Source: Arenicola marina
Taxonomy: Eukaryota; Annelida; Polychaeta; Arenicolidae
NCBI GenBank assembly: GCA_964019135.1
Contig: OZ025261.1
Location: 30,550,029 to 30,614,028, forward strand
Reading direction: 5' to 3'
DNA length: 64,000 bases
Numbering within the stretch: the first letter of the stretch is position 1; each line of letters begins with the position of its first letter. The notes beneath the pieces were generated by a model. The model was given only the letters and a program-made list of their open reading frames with translations. It was not told the DNA's origin and made no database searches. The position numbers were made by a program, and so were the translations under genes. Positions 47,601 to 57,105 of this stretch are shown here, piece by piece.

Positions 47601-50600
47601 CCCTTACCACCCCTTAACAACAATACCAAACTAATTGGCAACGAGCAGAAGTCGAGGCTTATTCGCTCAAATCTTGTCCACGATCAGTTGAACCTGACCC
47701 TGCTTAGAGAGGACATTTTGTGACATTGTAAATGATGCGAAGTCGGTCATAACGCTCACATGGAGCGTTCCGTACATGATGGTGACTCAGGTTGAGATAT
47801 TATCTTTTTTACCTCAAATAATGCATAATGCAATACAAAATGAATATCGATGTCTTGTGTTCATTGCAGTGTAACATATTGCTTCGGGTATATATGGCTT
47901 TTTTTCCTCGCGTTGTATTTATAAGTGCTACGCAGGGAAAACATGCACTACAAAAAACATTGACACCTACCTTGACATGCAATACTTACACAAAAATATA
48001 ATACAAATACACATATGTGGGTGTGAACTTAAACTTTGGAACCTATGTGGTGATCCTAATGGTGTGGAAATTTTGCTATGTAATCCAACGTATAATTTGA
48101 CAGGTATCACTGCCAGTGAAAACATGCACTGTGTAAAGTCGCTCGACAACGTCCTAATATCAGTCTGCAAACGATCTGAAAACGTAAATGTGGTATTTTG
48201 CTTCCAAAATTACCGATCGCATTTCGAGAAAACAGGTACATTTATCAAGTGTTTTTGTCCTCGATAATTCGACGATCCCGTTCATGTTTATATCCCGTCA
48301 AGTTTATAGATATTGTTGCTTCGTGCAAAGCGAAACAAGCACCCAGAGCTAGCGACATGCATGCCCCCCCCCCCCCCCACCCACGCCACGCAAACAGATA
48401 CTCAAGTGCAGAACTGAAAAACACATGTGCATAGTTATCATGCGACAGGAGGAGAGGGGGGGGGGGGTATTGGATTGGGTAGATATGGGGTAGAAGGGCA
48501 GAAGGGTGGCAGCGAGTACGACATGCACACTTGTCAAACACAACAGCAAGCCCTTACCAGCCCCTGGGCGCTGTTTCTGTCCGCCACAAGCTCTACGGCC
48601 TGAGAACCATTCCTGACTGGACCATCACCATTCAAGAACCACTGAGAGAAAGACATCCGTCAGCAGGGATAAAACAGGAGAAACTCAGCCCCCAAAACAG
48701 AGTAGAAATTGAGACAGAAAAGTTGTGATATCTGCGGCCGTACGTGTCATTGTAATAAGCAAACAGTAGAAGATTTTTGTTTACGCAATAAAGTGAGAGA
48801 CGTAACACAAGCAAAAGCACAGAACGTTAGACCAGTAGTACTGATCACCGAGAAAACCGTTAACAAAGAGAAAACTGTTCACACAGTGTCTAGAAATAGT
48901 TACAATGCATATTGCACAGTTCAATACACAAGGCTCTTATGAACAGTTCTATTGTAAGCGTCTACTCGTGACTGAACGAAGGCAAAAGTCACGACCGGTA
49001 AAGTGATCTTTATGCGAATTACTCGATGCTTGAGAAAGGAGCAGACGAGATTGACCAGAAACAAGATGGCGCCAATCGGCGTCAGAACGAAGAAATGCAT
49101 AATGCAACCGTGGCATCTTTCGGCGAGTTCGTGCCATGCGCAGCCCGTCATAATGCCCACGTGTAGTACTCCACCCGTAACGCTCGTGAGAGCGATGGCC
49201 TTTACCTTTTCCCGTTGTTTGATTGCTTTGGAGCGATTCCCTTGTTATAGGCACTTGTTACTTTTACTAAGTATCAGCAGGACAAGCCAGTTAATTTCTC
49301 GATGTGACAATGACAGTGGTTATAGACAAAGAAAGGTCCATTGACACGTCGTTGATATGTACATTGTCAGATGGAGGGTAAAGCATCTTGGAAATCCTGC
49401 AAGGTACGGTTATGACTGCCACAAATACTTTCGCATGTAATTGACTGGCTCTCGCGTTCGAGTCATAATTTGGAAAAGCTAAAGAAACAAAACATCCCTG
49501 AGGTGTGTTCGAGCTATCCTTGTTTCACGGGGAAGCGGCGGGGGAGATGAGAAGGGGGGGGGGGGGGGGCTCGCACTTGTTGACCCACTAACCTTGGGAT
49601 CCAGGTGACTGGCGTCCTTGTAGTAGTACCAGACCCGGCTGTCGTTGCTATAGGAGACGCGGAACCTCGTGACCCAGTGCTTGCGACGAGTATCCCCGCG
49701 GCCCTTGGTTACCAGGCCCGTAACCAAGGTGGGCGGGCCTACGTCAAACTGCAGCCACTGGTTGGCTGAAAGGACATGACGCTTTACATATCAATATAAA
49801 AAAAATCGTCTTTAATATTAACGTTGTATGATGACGGAAGTACATGATGTTGAGCCCATGTTTTATCCGTGCGGTGTTTCCTCTTCATGGGCAATGTGCT
49901 TGCGAATGCTGCGCCCTGTGGCATTATGTGTTATGACGGTGCGTTCTGCGTTATGACGCGTTCTGAGTTATGACGCGTCCTGTGCTATGACGCGTCATGT
50001 GTTATGGCGTGTCCTGTGTTATGAGGCACCCAGTGTTATGACGCGTTCTTGTTATGACGCATCATGTGTTATGCCGCGTCCTGTAATATGGCGCGTTCTG
50101 TGTTATGACGCTTCTGAGTTATGACGCGTCCTGTGCTGTGACGCGTCCTGTGTTATGACGCGTCATGTGTTATGCCGTGTCCTGTAATATGGCGCGTTCT
50201 GTGTTATGACGCGTCCTGTGTGATGACGCACCCTGTGGTATGACGCGTTCTGTGTTATGACGCGTCCTGTGTTATGACGCATCCTGTGTCACACCCACCG
50301 TTGTTGTGCTTGGCACACCAGCCCTTGTTGGTGAGTAGAAAGCCGTCCTCCGCCAGACAGGAACCGGTTTCCTTGGGTCCCTTCTCGCTGGACGCCGTCA
50401 GCTTGCCGTAAGGGGGCAGGCCTATCTGGGTCTTACACACTGAAACACACGTTCATACGTCATACGATCAGAATTCGGCAGAAATGATCCACGATAGGGT
50501 TGTGAGAGGGACATGAGGTTTAGGTTTGTCCACGATTGAACGATGGAATCCGTGCTATAAAAAAATCCACGTTAATCTAAAGTCGCATTCCCTCTTATTG

Positions 50601-53600
50601 ACGTTTTTATATGTAATTGCGATACCAATATCTGATTTCCTTTTAATAGTATTTTGATTCCTTTTAATAATATGTTAATTTCTTTTACTAATATTGTTTT
50701 CTCCTTTTAATAATATTGTTATCTCCTTTTAATAATATTTTTATTCTTTTTAATAATATTTTTATTCCTTATAATAATATTTTAATTCCTTTTAATAACA
50801 TTTTAATTCCTTTTAATAATATTTTAATATATATCTATGGTACCGGACACGCCCTATGAAGCACGGAACAGTGGTCTGCGTGATACAACCATACGTGGAA
50901 CCGGCCAATGCAATCGTACAAGAAAGAGAATCGTATATTCAAGGTAAATGTATATTAATACTGAACAAAGGTTTTAAACCCCCAAGATGGCAGGACGTAT
51001 GTTGGATGAAGTGGTATAATAGATGAATCATATGACGAATAGATTCTACATTTCCACCGGCGACCCTTAAGTGTGCTTGCCCCACCTAGCTCATTAACGT
51101 TGTATAAACGTTCTGCTCTTGCCCCACCCGCTCATTAACGTCGTGCGTTTGACCTCCGCGCGACCTTTCTTGCCGTGTGCGTGTTGACCCCATTCTGGCC
51201 GTGTGGTAGGTGTCGCTGTAACCATGGTTGGTGTCATGGGCTGAGTACGAACACGAGCCGTTTAATAACCATTATACCAGTGACGGCGCACATTTGTGTC
51301 ACTTATGTTTCAGTGATTGATGTGTGGGGAGCTGACGACGTCGGTGTCACTCAAGTTTATGTCGTTAATACCTGTGTCACTATTGTTTGTGTCACTATGG
51401 TTGTGTCACTTATGTTTCAGTGATTGATGTGTGGGGAGCTGACGACGTCGGTGTCACTCAAGTTTATGTCGTTAATATCTGTGTCACTATTGTTTGTGTC
51501 ACTATGGTTGTGTCACTTATGTTTCAGTGATTGATGTGTGGGGAGCTGACGACGTCGGTGTCACTCAAGTTTATGTCGTTAATACTTGTGTCACTATAGT
51601 TTGTGTCACTATGGTTTTGTCACTAATGTTTGTGTCACTAATGTTTGTGTCACTAATGTTTGTGTCACAAATGTTTGTTTCACTATTGTTTGTGTAACTA
51701 TTGTTTGTGTCACTATTGTTTGTGTCAATACTGTTTGTGTCACTATTGTTTGTGTCACTAACATAGTGTTACTTAAATCAATGTCACTATATAGTATTAC
51801 TTAAATATATGTCACTATATTGTGTCACTTTAATTTATGTCACTTCATAGTGTCACAAATAAATGTCACTTCATAGTGTCACACACTTATGTCAATCTAT
51901 AGTGTCACTTAAATCAATGTCAATATATAATGTCACTTAATTATGTCACTATATAGTGTCATTTAAATTTATGTCACTATAGAGTGTCATTTAAATCTAT
52001 GTCACAATATAGTGTCACTTAAACCTATGTTACTCAATAGTGTCACTGAAGTCTATGTCACCGAACACCGTGTCACTTCAGACTGTGTCGCCTGGTACGT
52101 ATCGTCTCAGTTCCTCGGACTCCAGCCGTAGTTTTGCTGGTCAGTGTCGACAGAGACACAAACATGACAGCTCGCGAATGAGAATCGCTTGACGCCATGA
52201 CGCGTTGGGCGATAATTTGTGAGGACAAGTGACCTGACCCAATTATCGCCCGCAGCTACGTATAGGTAATAAACGAGAAGACACATGACCCCTGGTAGCA
52301 CACCCCTCACGTCCCCCCCCCCCCGGGCCTTCCTCGTTCTACCCTACCCACTCCATTACCAACAGATCCTATCCTCAACATCCACCACAACCCCCCCCCC
52401 CCCCCCCCCACCTCCTTCAACCTCCTCCCGCCAGCTCCTCCCTCCGCCAGCAAAAAATGATTCGCATCGATTCGTCATATACGGTATTAACATTCGTCAT
52501 GTTGCTTAGGCAAGCCGCAGACCGCATTCACCATACCCACTGCCCCCCCCCCCCCCACCCCTCCATCTCCTATCACCCTCCCCCCTCCCTCCTCCACTCC
52601 ATCCCATCCCCCGCCACCCCCCGCCACCCCCCGACATCCCCATGGCAGCTATCATCAGCGGTCCACACACCCGCTACACGAAAAAGCAGATGACAGTGGA
52701 AGGCAGCCTTGTCAACTACCGTTTACATACTTTGATGCACATGCCGTAGTCTTATCTGTTGGCGCCCGGGCGCTGGGCGCTGCGTCGGGCCGGTCCTAAT
52801 GGTATGGCTCGGGGCGCTTGGGGGCTTTGTTTCTCCATAACACTGTAATTTTGCAGCATTAACTTTTCCGTGGCCCGTCCGTCTCTACGGGGTACTAATG
52901 GCTGTAGGCACACCCCCTCCCCTCCCATCACCACCCCCCCCCCCTCACTCACCCACTATCCAGCTGCAGACTCCTAAACACGTACCACATCACCCCCCAC
53001 CCCCCCTTAGCACCCGACCCCTCTAGCTCCCAACCACCCCCCCCCCCGCCCCCCAAGCTCCCCGACCCCCCCACCCCCTCTGACCACATCCTCCATCGGC
53101 GACCTTTACCATACCTGGACCAGCCTGTCTGTGCCCAGAGCGAGAGAGAGAGAGAACAAGAGAGAGAGAAAGACAGGCACAGAAACAACGAAACTGAGAG
53201 ACAGTCGGAAAAAGAAAGAGAACAAAAAAACATCATAGAGATGTACTGAAAAAGCGAAAGCGAGTAAAGTTTGAGAGAAAGACAGAAACGACAGAAAAAT
53301 TGAGAGAAGAGTGAGAGAAAGAGACAGATGAAGACAGAACGAGAGAGAAGTGGAGACATAAACACACACACACGAAGACAGTGGTTAGTAGGTGAGGGTG
53401 GGGGGGAGGGTGCTCCGTAGCGATATTTTTCTGGCTTCAAACCGGTTGTTATTCTTCATAATGATAAGCACGTAACCCCCTCCTTAACAAAAAAAAACTC
53501 AAAACCCTTGAAGAATAGACGGCGTTCTCATACCCGGCGAACTGTCTGATGTGCTAACTTGTGTAATGAGAGAGACGATTGAAAAAAAGTCTTTTCCGCG

Positions 53601-56600
53601 ACAAACAGAGTTTGCGAACTGAAGGTCAGTGATTACCCAGAATTCATTGCTGCTTCCTCCAGTGGTCATGGCGCGGGTGTGATGATAAGCCGCTAGAGGG
53701 CGCTGTTCGCGACTGATATGAAGGCTGAGGGCTGGCGGAGCGGGTGGGTGAAAGGGTCGGATAGCAGGGGGAAGGATGGGGGGTAAGGGTGTCTGAGAGG
53801 CCGGGGTGAGGCCACACACATGGTACAGACCATCCAGGCCCAAAGCCCAAGCGCATATCGCCAAGACGCCACAATGAGGGGGCAAAAACAGAGCTGGCTG
53901 GCTAGCTATGTGGTCTTGTTTTAAGACTTTTCAAGAAGAGCCTTTCAGCGTTTAGACATAAACACTTGTTCCCCAGCGCTCGATGGGCGTCCCGCCTTGA
54001 TGGCCTGGACGACTTGGCGGGTCTCGGTGAGGTCTCGCGGGGTCGCGGGGCAAGTCTCGCGAGAGTTGATGGTTCGTTCTCACGCCGCGAACGTTAGCGT
54101 TACCCTCACACACCCGAAAGTGAGACAGGAAGATATACCATTTTACAAGGTGTTTGCGGACGTGTGCCGCCTTGATCAGCGCGCTGTAAAGGCCGAGGGA
54201 TCAGAGAGAGCCGATCGTACAGCCGAGGATCAATACTATATATATATATATGTATACCAGGGCGTACCTATGGGAAGGCCAAGGGCAGGACACCCCCCGC
54301 CCTTCCTCCCTCCCCGTCTGCGCCCTGCCCCACCCACGCCTCACCCTACCGAGGTATCTATACATAAACCATTGCGTAGGGGAGGGGTGAGGGGGGGGGG
54401 GGGGTGCACACCACACCTCTATCTTCCCCTGTGCTGCATCTCCTATCCAAACCATAGCATAGGGGACACCACCACACCCCACTCTCCGCTTTCTGCCATA
54501 TACAAGTCATTCCATTCAAACCCCGAAGGATTATACCTGGGGCATGCACGGTTGCCATAACAACATCACACCTCAAGGAGAATCTGAAAGCGACTGAAAG
54601 CGACAACGTCCTCTTGAGCTAAAGTTACTCTCCCACGTCTATAACTTAACGTAACCTAAAGCAATATGCTGACATGCGCCATCTTAGATTTTTTACATGT
54701 TAGAATCATGACTAAAAGTATCTAAAAATGTATGATGCATATGTTTTTATATTTCTTTGAGTCTGTAAAACAAACATTTCAACATAAAACTGCGCGGTTT
54801 ATTTATATCGCGCGCGGACGTGATAGCGAGCCGCGGTCGACATCACACACAAAATAGCTAACAGCGAACCGGCGCGTAGGGATATAAAGCCGGCCACCAA
54901 CTTCTGCTCCGTTGACCAAAATTCTTCTCTCCGTATGGCCCGCAGGCTTTCAGGATTTAACTTCAAGACATAATGTACTTATTTGACATGGAGAAGAGGT
55001 TGGTAATACAAAAAATTATGGAATATATTGCTTTAAGCATTGTGTTTGCAGTTAAATGACGGACGACTGAGTGCAGGGGCCTTAATAGAACCAAACCTGC
55101 AGAAGCCAAGAGCGTCTAAGATGTTGAAAAGTGTGGGGATGGATTGTGGGTTGGGCGAAATCTCCCCAAAACACCCAACCACAGCTGGGTGGGGGGAGAG
55201 GCCAGAAGTTTAACCAATATTTTCATGGAAAGGATATACGACCAATGATGCATACATACTAGGATTCTAACTTCACGGCTAAATACCGAAAACAAAGGGC
55301 ATCCTAGAAAACGGCCAGATAATTTGGCCATTTATCATTTTCATGTCGCGATAAAAGCCGGAAAACTTCCTCCTTAGCGAGTATGAAACAAGAAAATATG
55401 GGCCTAGCTCTGCCGTTAGATCTTAAGTGCGGCAAAAATCACCATGGGTGTTAACGGAAAGTGCCAACAGGACCAAGACTTATCTCATGTACGCCGTAAC
55501 ACCCCTGCAGCCTTAAACACAGCCTTTGTCGTCACATTGCAAAAACGGGGCCGATATAATAGCGTTTGTACTAAAGCACAGAACGTTCACGCATAATGTG
55601 GGTTGAGTCGGATTCTGTGGTGGACGTCACTCAGTGCAAGATGTGGCGTAAACAAAAAAGTATCTCTCTGAGGCGCTAGTGCGCGATTCTGTACCTTCAG
55701 CAACAGTTACTTGCTGACGAAGTTCATTAATAACATCCTTTTCCTACTTTACTCTTCCATCTTCCAAGTTGTCTACCAATTCGGCTATATACGCATTGAT
55801 AACTTAGTTACAAGCCGAGAACTCTCTGATATATAATATCGCACATAGATAACTTCACAAATATGCCCCAGGCCGTAAAAGTTCTTTCATAGAATTGGCA
55901 TAACGTGTTTAAAATGAAAAAGAAGCTTATCTAAAATACAGATAGGAAAGGCATTTCTCTATTCACAGGGAGTCGAATTTCTTAAATAATCGGTTGCCAT
56001 ATGATGGCGCCATCTTACCAATGTGTAAAAATAACCCAACAGAATACCCAGAATGCATCGCACACACGTCGCGTCGCCTCACATTCCCGTAATATAAACT
56101 ACGAGGAGCAAAGTCGTCAATAGAACGTCTTCATTCTTAAAACCTCAGAGCGCCACCTGGCGGCCCCCTCACCTTGACACCCGACGACCTCTACGCGCAT
56201 GCTCGGGTGTTGGTGCCAGTGGACGGTGTGGAACTTGATGAAGCGGGCCAGGATGGGTTCGTCTAGGTACGAGTGCTTCACGGCGTACGACTCGGAGTTG
56301 CCCTCGAAGACGCGTTGGTTGTCGTACTGGTCGCTGACGTACTGCCAGTGGAAGGCGTCCATGCTGTGGGACACCATGAATGACGTCACCCACTCCTCGC
56401 CGTCGCCGCGGCCCTGCGTCATCACGCCGGTTACCTAGGCAACGAGACGCCGTAAGGATTAGATTTTGATTTGGTTCGATTCGATTGGGGTTTAACGGTG
56501 CTTTTTACTGAGTCTGAAAGGTTATATCGTGCCGTAGGTCTATCGATGGTGTGTCGGCCACAATGGTGAATAAAAATGTATAGAATATTATCTTCAAGCG

Positions 56601-57105
56601 GTATGTCTCAGTTGGAATACAGATTCACATATCTATACTCTAATAGTCATATTACACATATAAGTACAAATCGTATACTTTCCCCCTATTATCGCCAATG
56701 TGGTTCTTACGACCTTCATATCAGAAGAAAATACCTTCCACTGATCATCACAGTTTATCCCCCATGCTGTCTAGGCCATAACATTCATATAACGTGCTAT
56801 ATTATCGCTCACATGCACCTTCACGGACAAGTATCCGGATCACAACACGCCTTCCGGAGACAGCCGCCACAAACACTAACTCTCTCTATTATCGCTCACC
56901 TTGGCGGCCACCCCGAGGTCGACCTGGAGCCACTCGGACGAGGACTTGAACTTGGCGCACCAGGCGACCCCGTCCGGCTGGTAGATCCGGGCGTGTCGCT
57001 CGTGGCAACCCTTGTCCCACTCCTGGGGGTAGGTAGAGCTGGCCGTGATCTGCCAGTCTCGTATCTCGCCCGTGATCATCCCCAGGGGACCGTTCGTCTC
57101 GCATT
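44329..57105 (-). CDS. Secreted discoidin-discoidin-F-type lectin protein (3' part of gene, 8 exons)
   Basis: Spliced CDS: 57105-56900, 56434-56173, 50439-50299, 49765-49593, 46635-46476, 45935-45888, 45601-45356, 44600-44329. All seven junctions keep phase (0,1,1,0,1,1,1) and all introns are GT-AG. The visible 501 residues are discoidin/F5-8C domain 1 (residues 1-154, Cys to Cys), domain 2 (about 157-306), a short two-Cys linker (314-328) and an F-type lectin domain (330-501). Discoidin domains bind glycans or lipid head groups; F-type domains usually bind fucose. A secreted or cell-surface recognition or adhesion role is therefore inferred. Both discoidin domains carry RGD and an extra Cys pair. 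N-glycosylation sequons include NDS (domain 2) and NLS (start of the F-type domain). Exon 1 seen here begins in phase 1, so a signal-peptide exon must lie upstream; none was found up to 64000. I know no named gene with this order. Confidence 0.88.
45356..45601 (-). CDS. Lectin gene exon G: F-type lectin domain, first half
   Basis: Acceptor ttttgcag|TG, then ENLSFKKESW..., ARAVDGNYDQSLHSC, KPIWKVDLGRKAKISGIVIV, TWQGHGQ and one base; donor CAAG|gtgaga. It matches the F-type pattern N-x-A-x-x-K ... A-x-D-G-N-x-D ... S-C-T ... P-W-W-x-V-D-L. Confidence 0.88.
45888..45935 (-). CDS. Lectin gene exon F: 48-nt cysteine linker microexon
   Basis: Acceptor ctttatgcag|GT and consensus donor G|gtaagt. 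It encodes (G)VCDTGFMRINEDTPC(V) and is phase 1-1, so it can be skipped without breaking the frame. The two cysteines probably form a small disulphide-closed linker. It is too short for an EGF domain. Confidence 0.75.
46148..46475 (+). repeat. Intronic minisatellite (about 26-bp and 24-bp alternating units)
   Basis: Alternation of GGTGGGCGATAATGAAGGAC and GTGGCGATAGTGAAAGACAC blocks. It fills the intron from the exon E donor (46475) to about 46148. Confidence 0.85.
46476..46635 (-). CDS. Lectin gene exon E: discoidin domain 2, end
   Basis: Acceptor ctgttcag, then EFGGNVDKALERNHYLNSPF, VARYIRFHPIDWHKKISMRA, GLIGCPYKIKTQK and one base; donor AAAG|gtgatc. It closes the domain with IGC. The donor is weak, and the frame stays open for about 75 more residues into the intron minisatellite (to 46252), so intron retention would add a repeat-derived tail. 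Confidence 0.9.
46636..49592. other. Intron D-E of the lectin gene
   Basis: 2957 nt, mainly AT-rich with poly(C)/poly(G) tracts at 47593, 48363 and 48457. The 96-residue plus-strand frame at 47977-48267 has nine cysteines but no recognisable family. It is not annotated as a gene. Confidence 0.6.
49593..49765 (-). CDS. Lectin gene exon D: discoidin domain 2, middle
   Basis: Acceptor cctttcag|CC completes Ala, then NQWLQFDVGPPTLVTGLVTK, GRGDTRRKHWVTRFRVSYS, NDSRVWYYYKDASHLDPK; donor AAG|gttagt (phase 0). It contains the domain-2 RGD and the NDS sequon. Confidence 0.9.
49925..50291 (+). repeat. Intronic 17-bp minisatellite
   Basis: About 20 copies of TGTTATGACGCGTCCTG with point variants and a few shorter units. 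It occupies most of the 533-nt intron between exons C and D and ends 8 nt from the exon C donor. Confidence 0.9.
50299..50439 (-). CDS. Lectin gene exon C: discoidin domain 2, start
   Basis: Acceptor gtttcag|TG; with the G from exon B this gives Val, then CKTQIGLPPYGKLTASSE and GSCLAEDGFLLTNKGWCAKH, NN, donor ACG|gtgggt (phase 1). It has the opening Cys and the same extra Cys pair as domain 1. The donor is weak, and a 17-bp minisatellite starts about 8 nt downstream of it. Confidence 0.88.
50635..50828 (+). repeat. AT-rich tandem repeat, about 21 bp
   Basis: Roughly nine copies of CCTTTTAATAATATTTTAAT with small length changes, inside the 5.7-kb intron B-C. Confidence 0.85.
51294..51617 (+). 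repeat. 107-bp tandem repeat, three copies
   Basis: Copies begin at about 51294, 51401 and 51508. Each contains CAGTGATTGATGTGTGGGGA and GCTGACGACGTCGGTGTCAC. Divergence is only a few bases, so it is recent. Confidence 0.9.
51595..52090 (+). repeat. 18-bp minisatellite grading into a degenerate 28-bp form
   Basis: TGTTTGTGTCACTATTGT units (51595-51770) pass into longer TATGTCACTATATAGTGTCA units (51780-52090). It grows out of the GTGTCACTAT part of the adjacent 107-bp repeat. Confidence 0.85.
52310..53450. repeat. Low-complexity part of intron B-C
   Basis: Poly(C) blocks at 52313-52325, 52392-52410, 52543-52620 and 52930-53075, then a GA/purine-rich block 53140-53360. The proline- and serine-rich frames here are artefacts. 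Confidence 0.65.
53690..53705. promoter_or_regulatory. CTCF-like word
   Basis: CCGCTAGAGGGCGCTG matches the CTCF core CCASYAGRKGGCRS closely. Confidence 0.35.
54000..54130. promoter_or_regulatory. CpG-rich patch with BANP-type TCTCGCGAGA
   Basis: The palindrome is at 54055-54064, in DNA dense with CGCGG words. It lies in the 5.7-kb intron B-C, so it could be an internal promoter. An X-box-like GTTGCCATAACAAC follows at 54551-54564. Confidence 0.35.
54750..56172. other. Remainder of intron B-C
   Basis: A CpG-rich patch with TATAAAG near 54883 is promoter-like but leads to no coding frame. The rest is unique sequence. A CTCF-like word on the minus strand (GGCCGCCAGGTGGCGCT) sits at 56149-56165, just inside the intron from the exon B donor. 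Confidence 0.4.
56173..56434 (-). CDS. Lectin gene exon B: discoidin domain 1, C-terminal half
   Basis: Phase 0 start VTGVMTQGRGDGEEWVTSF, then VFEGNSESY, PILARFIKFHTVHWHQHPSM and RVEVVGCQ; donor CAAG|gtgagg (phase 1). It holds the RGD tripeptide and the closing Cys. A second internal motif, TGACGTCA at 56381-56388, is coincidental to coding. The acceptor overlaps an X-box-like palindrome at 56430-56443. Confidence 0.92.
56900..57105 (-). CDS. Lectin gene exon A: discoidin domain 1, N-terminal half
   Basis: Acceptor ccttcag|AA, then CETNGPLGMITGEIRD, WQITASSTYPQEW and SSEWLQVDLGVAAK, donor AAG|gtgagc. These are the standard F5/8C opening motifs (Cys, GxI.D.QITASS, WLQVDLG). The KGCHE and AWCAKF cysteines are additional to the domain's usual terminal pair. 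Confidence 0.9.

Noticed and set aside
47977-48267. 96-residue plus-strand frame with nine cysteines inside a lectin-gene intron
   Set aside because: AT-rich, no signal peptide, no family resemblance and no supporting elements. Cysteine spacing alone is not enough.
51494-51804. Open frames rich in CVTIVCVT / MCHY repeats
   Set aside because: Direct products of the 107-bp and 18-bp tandem repeats.
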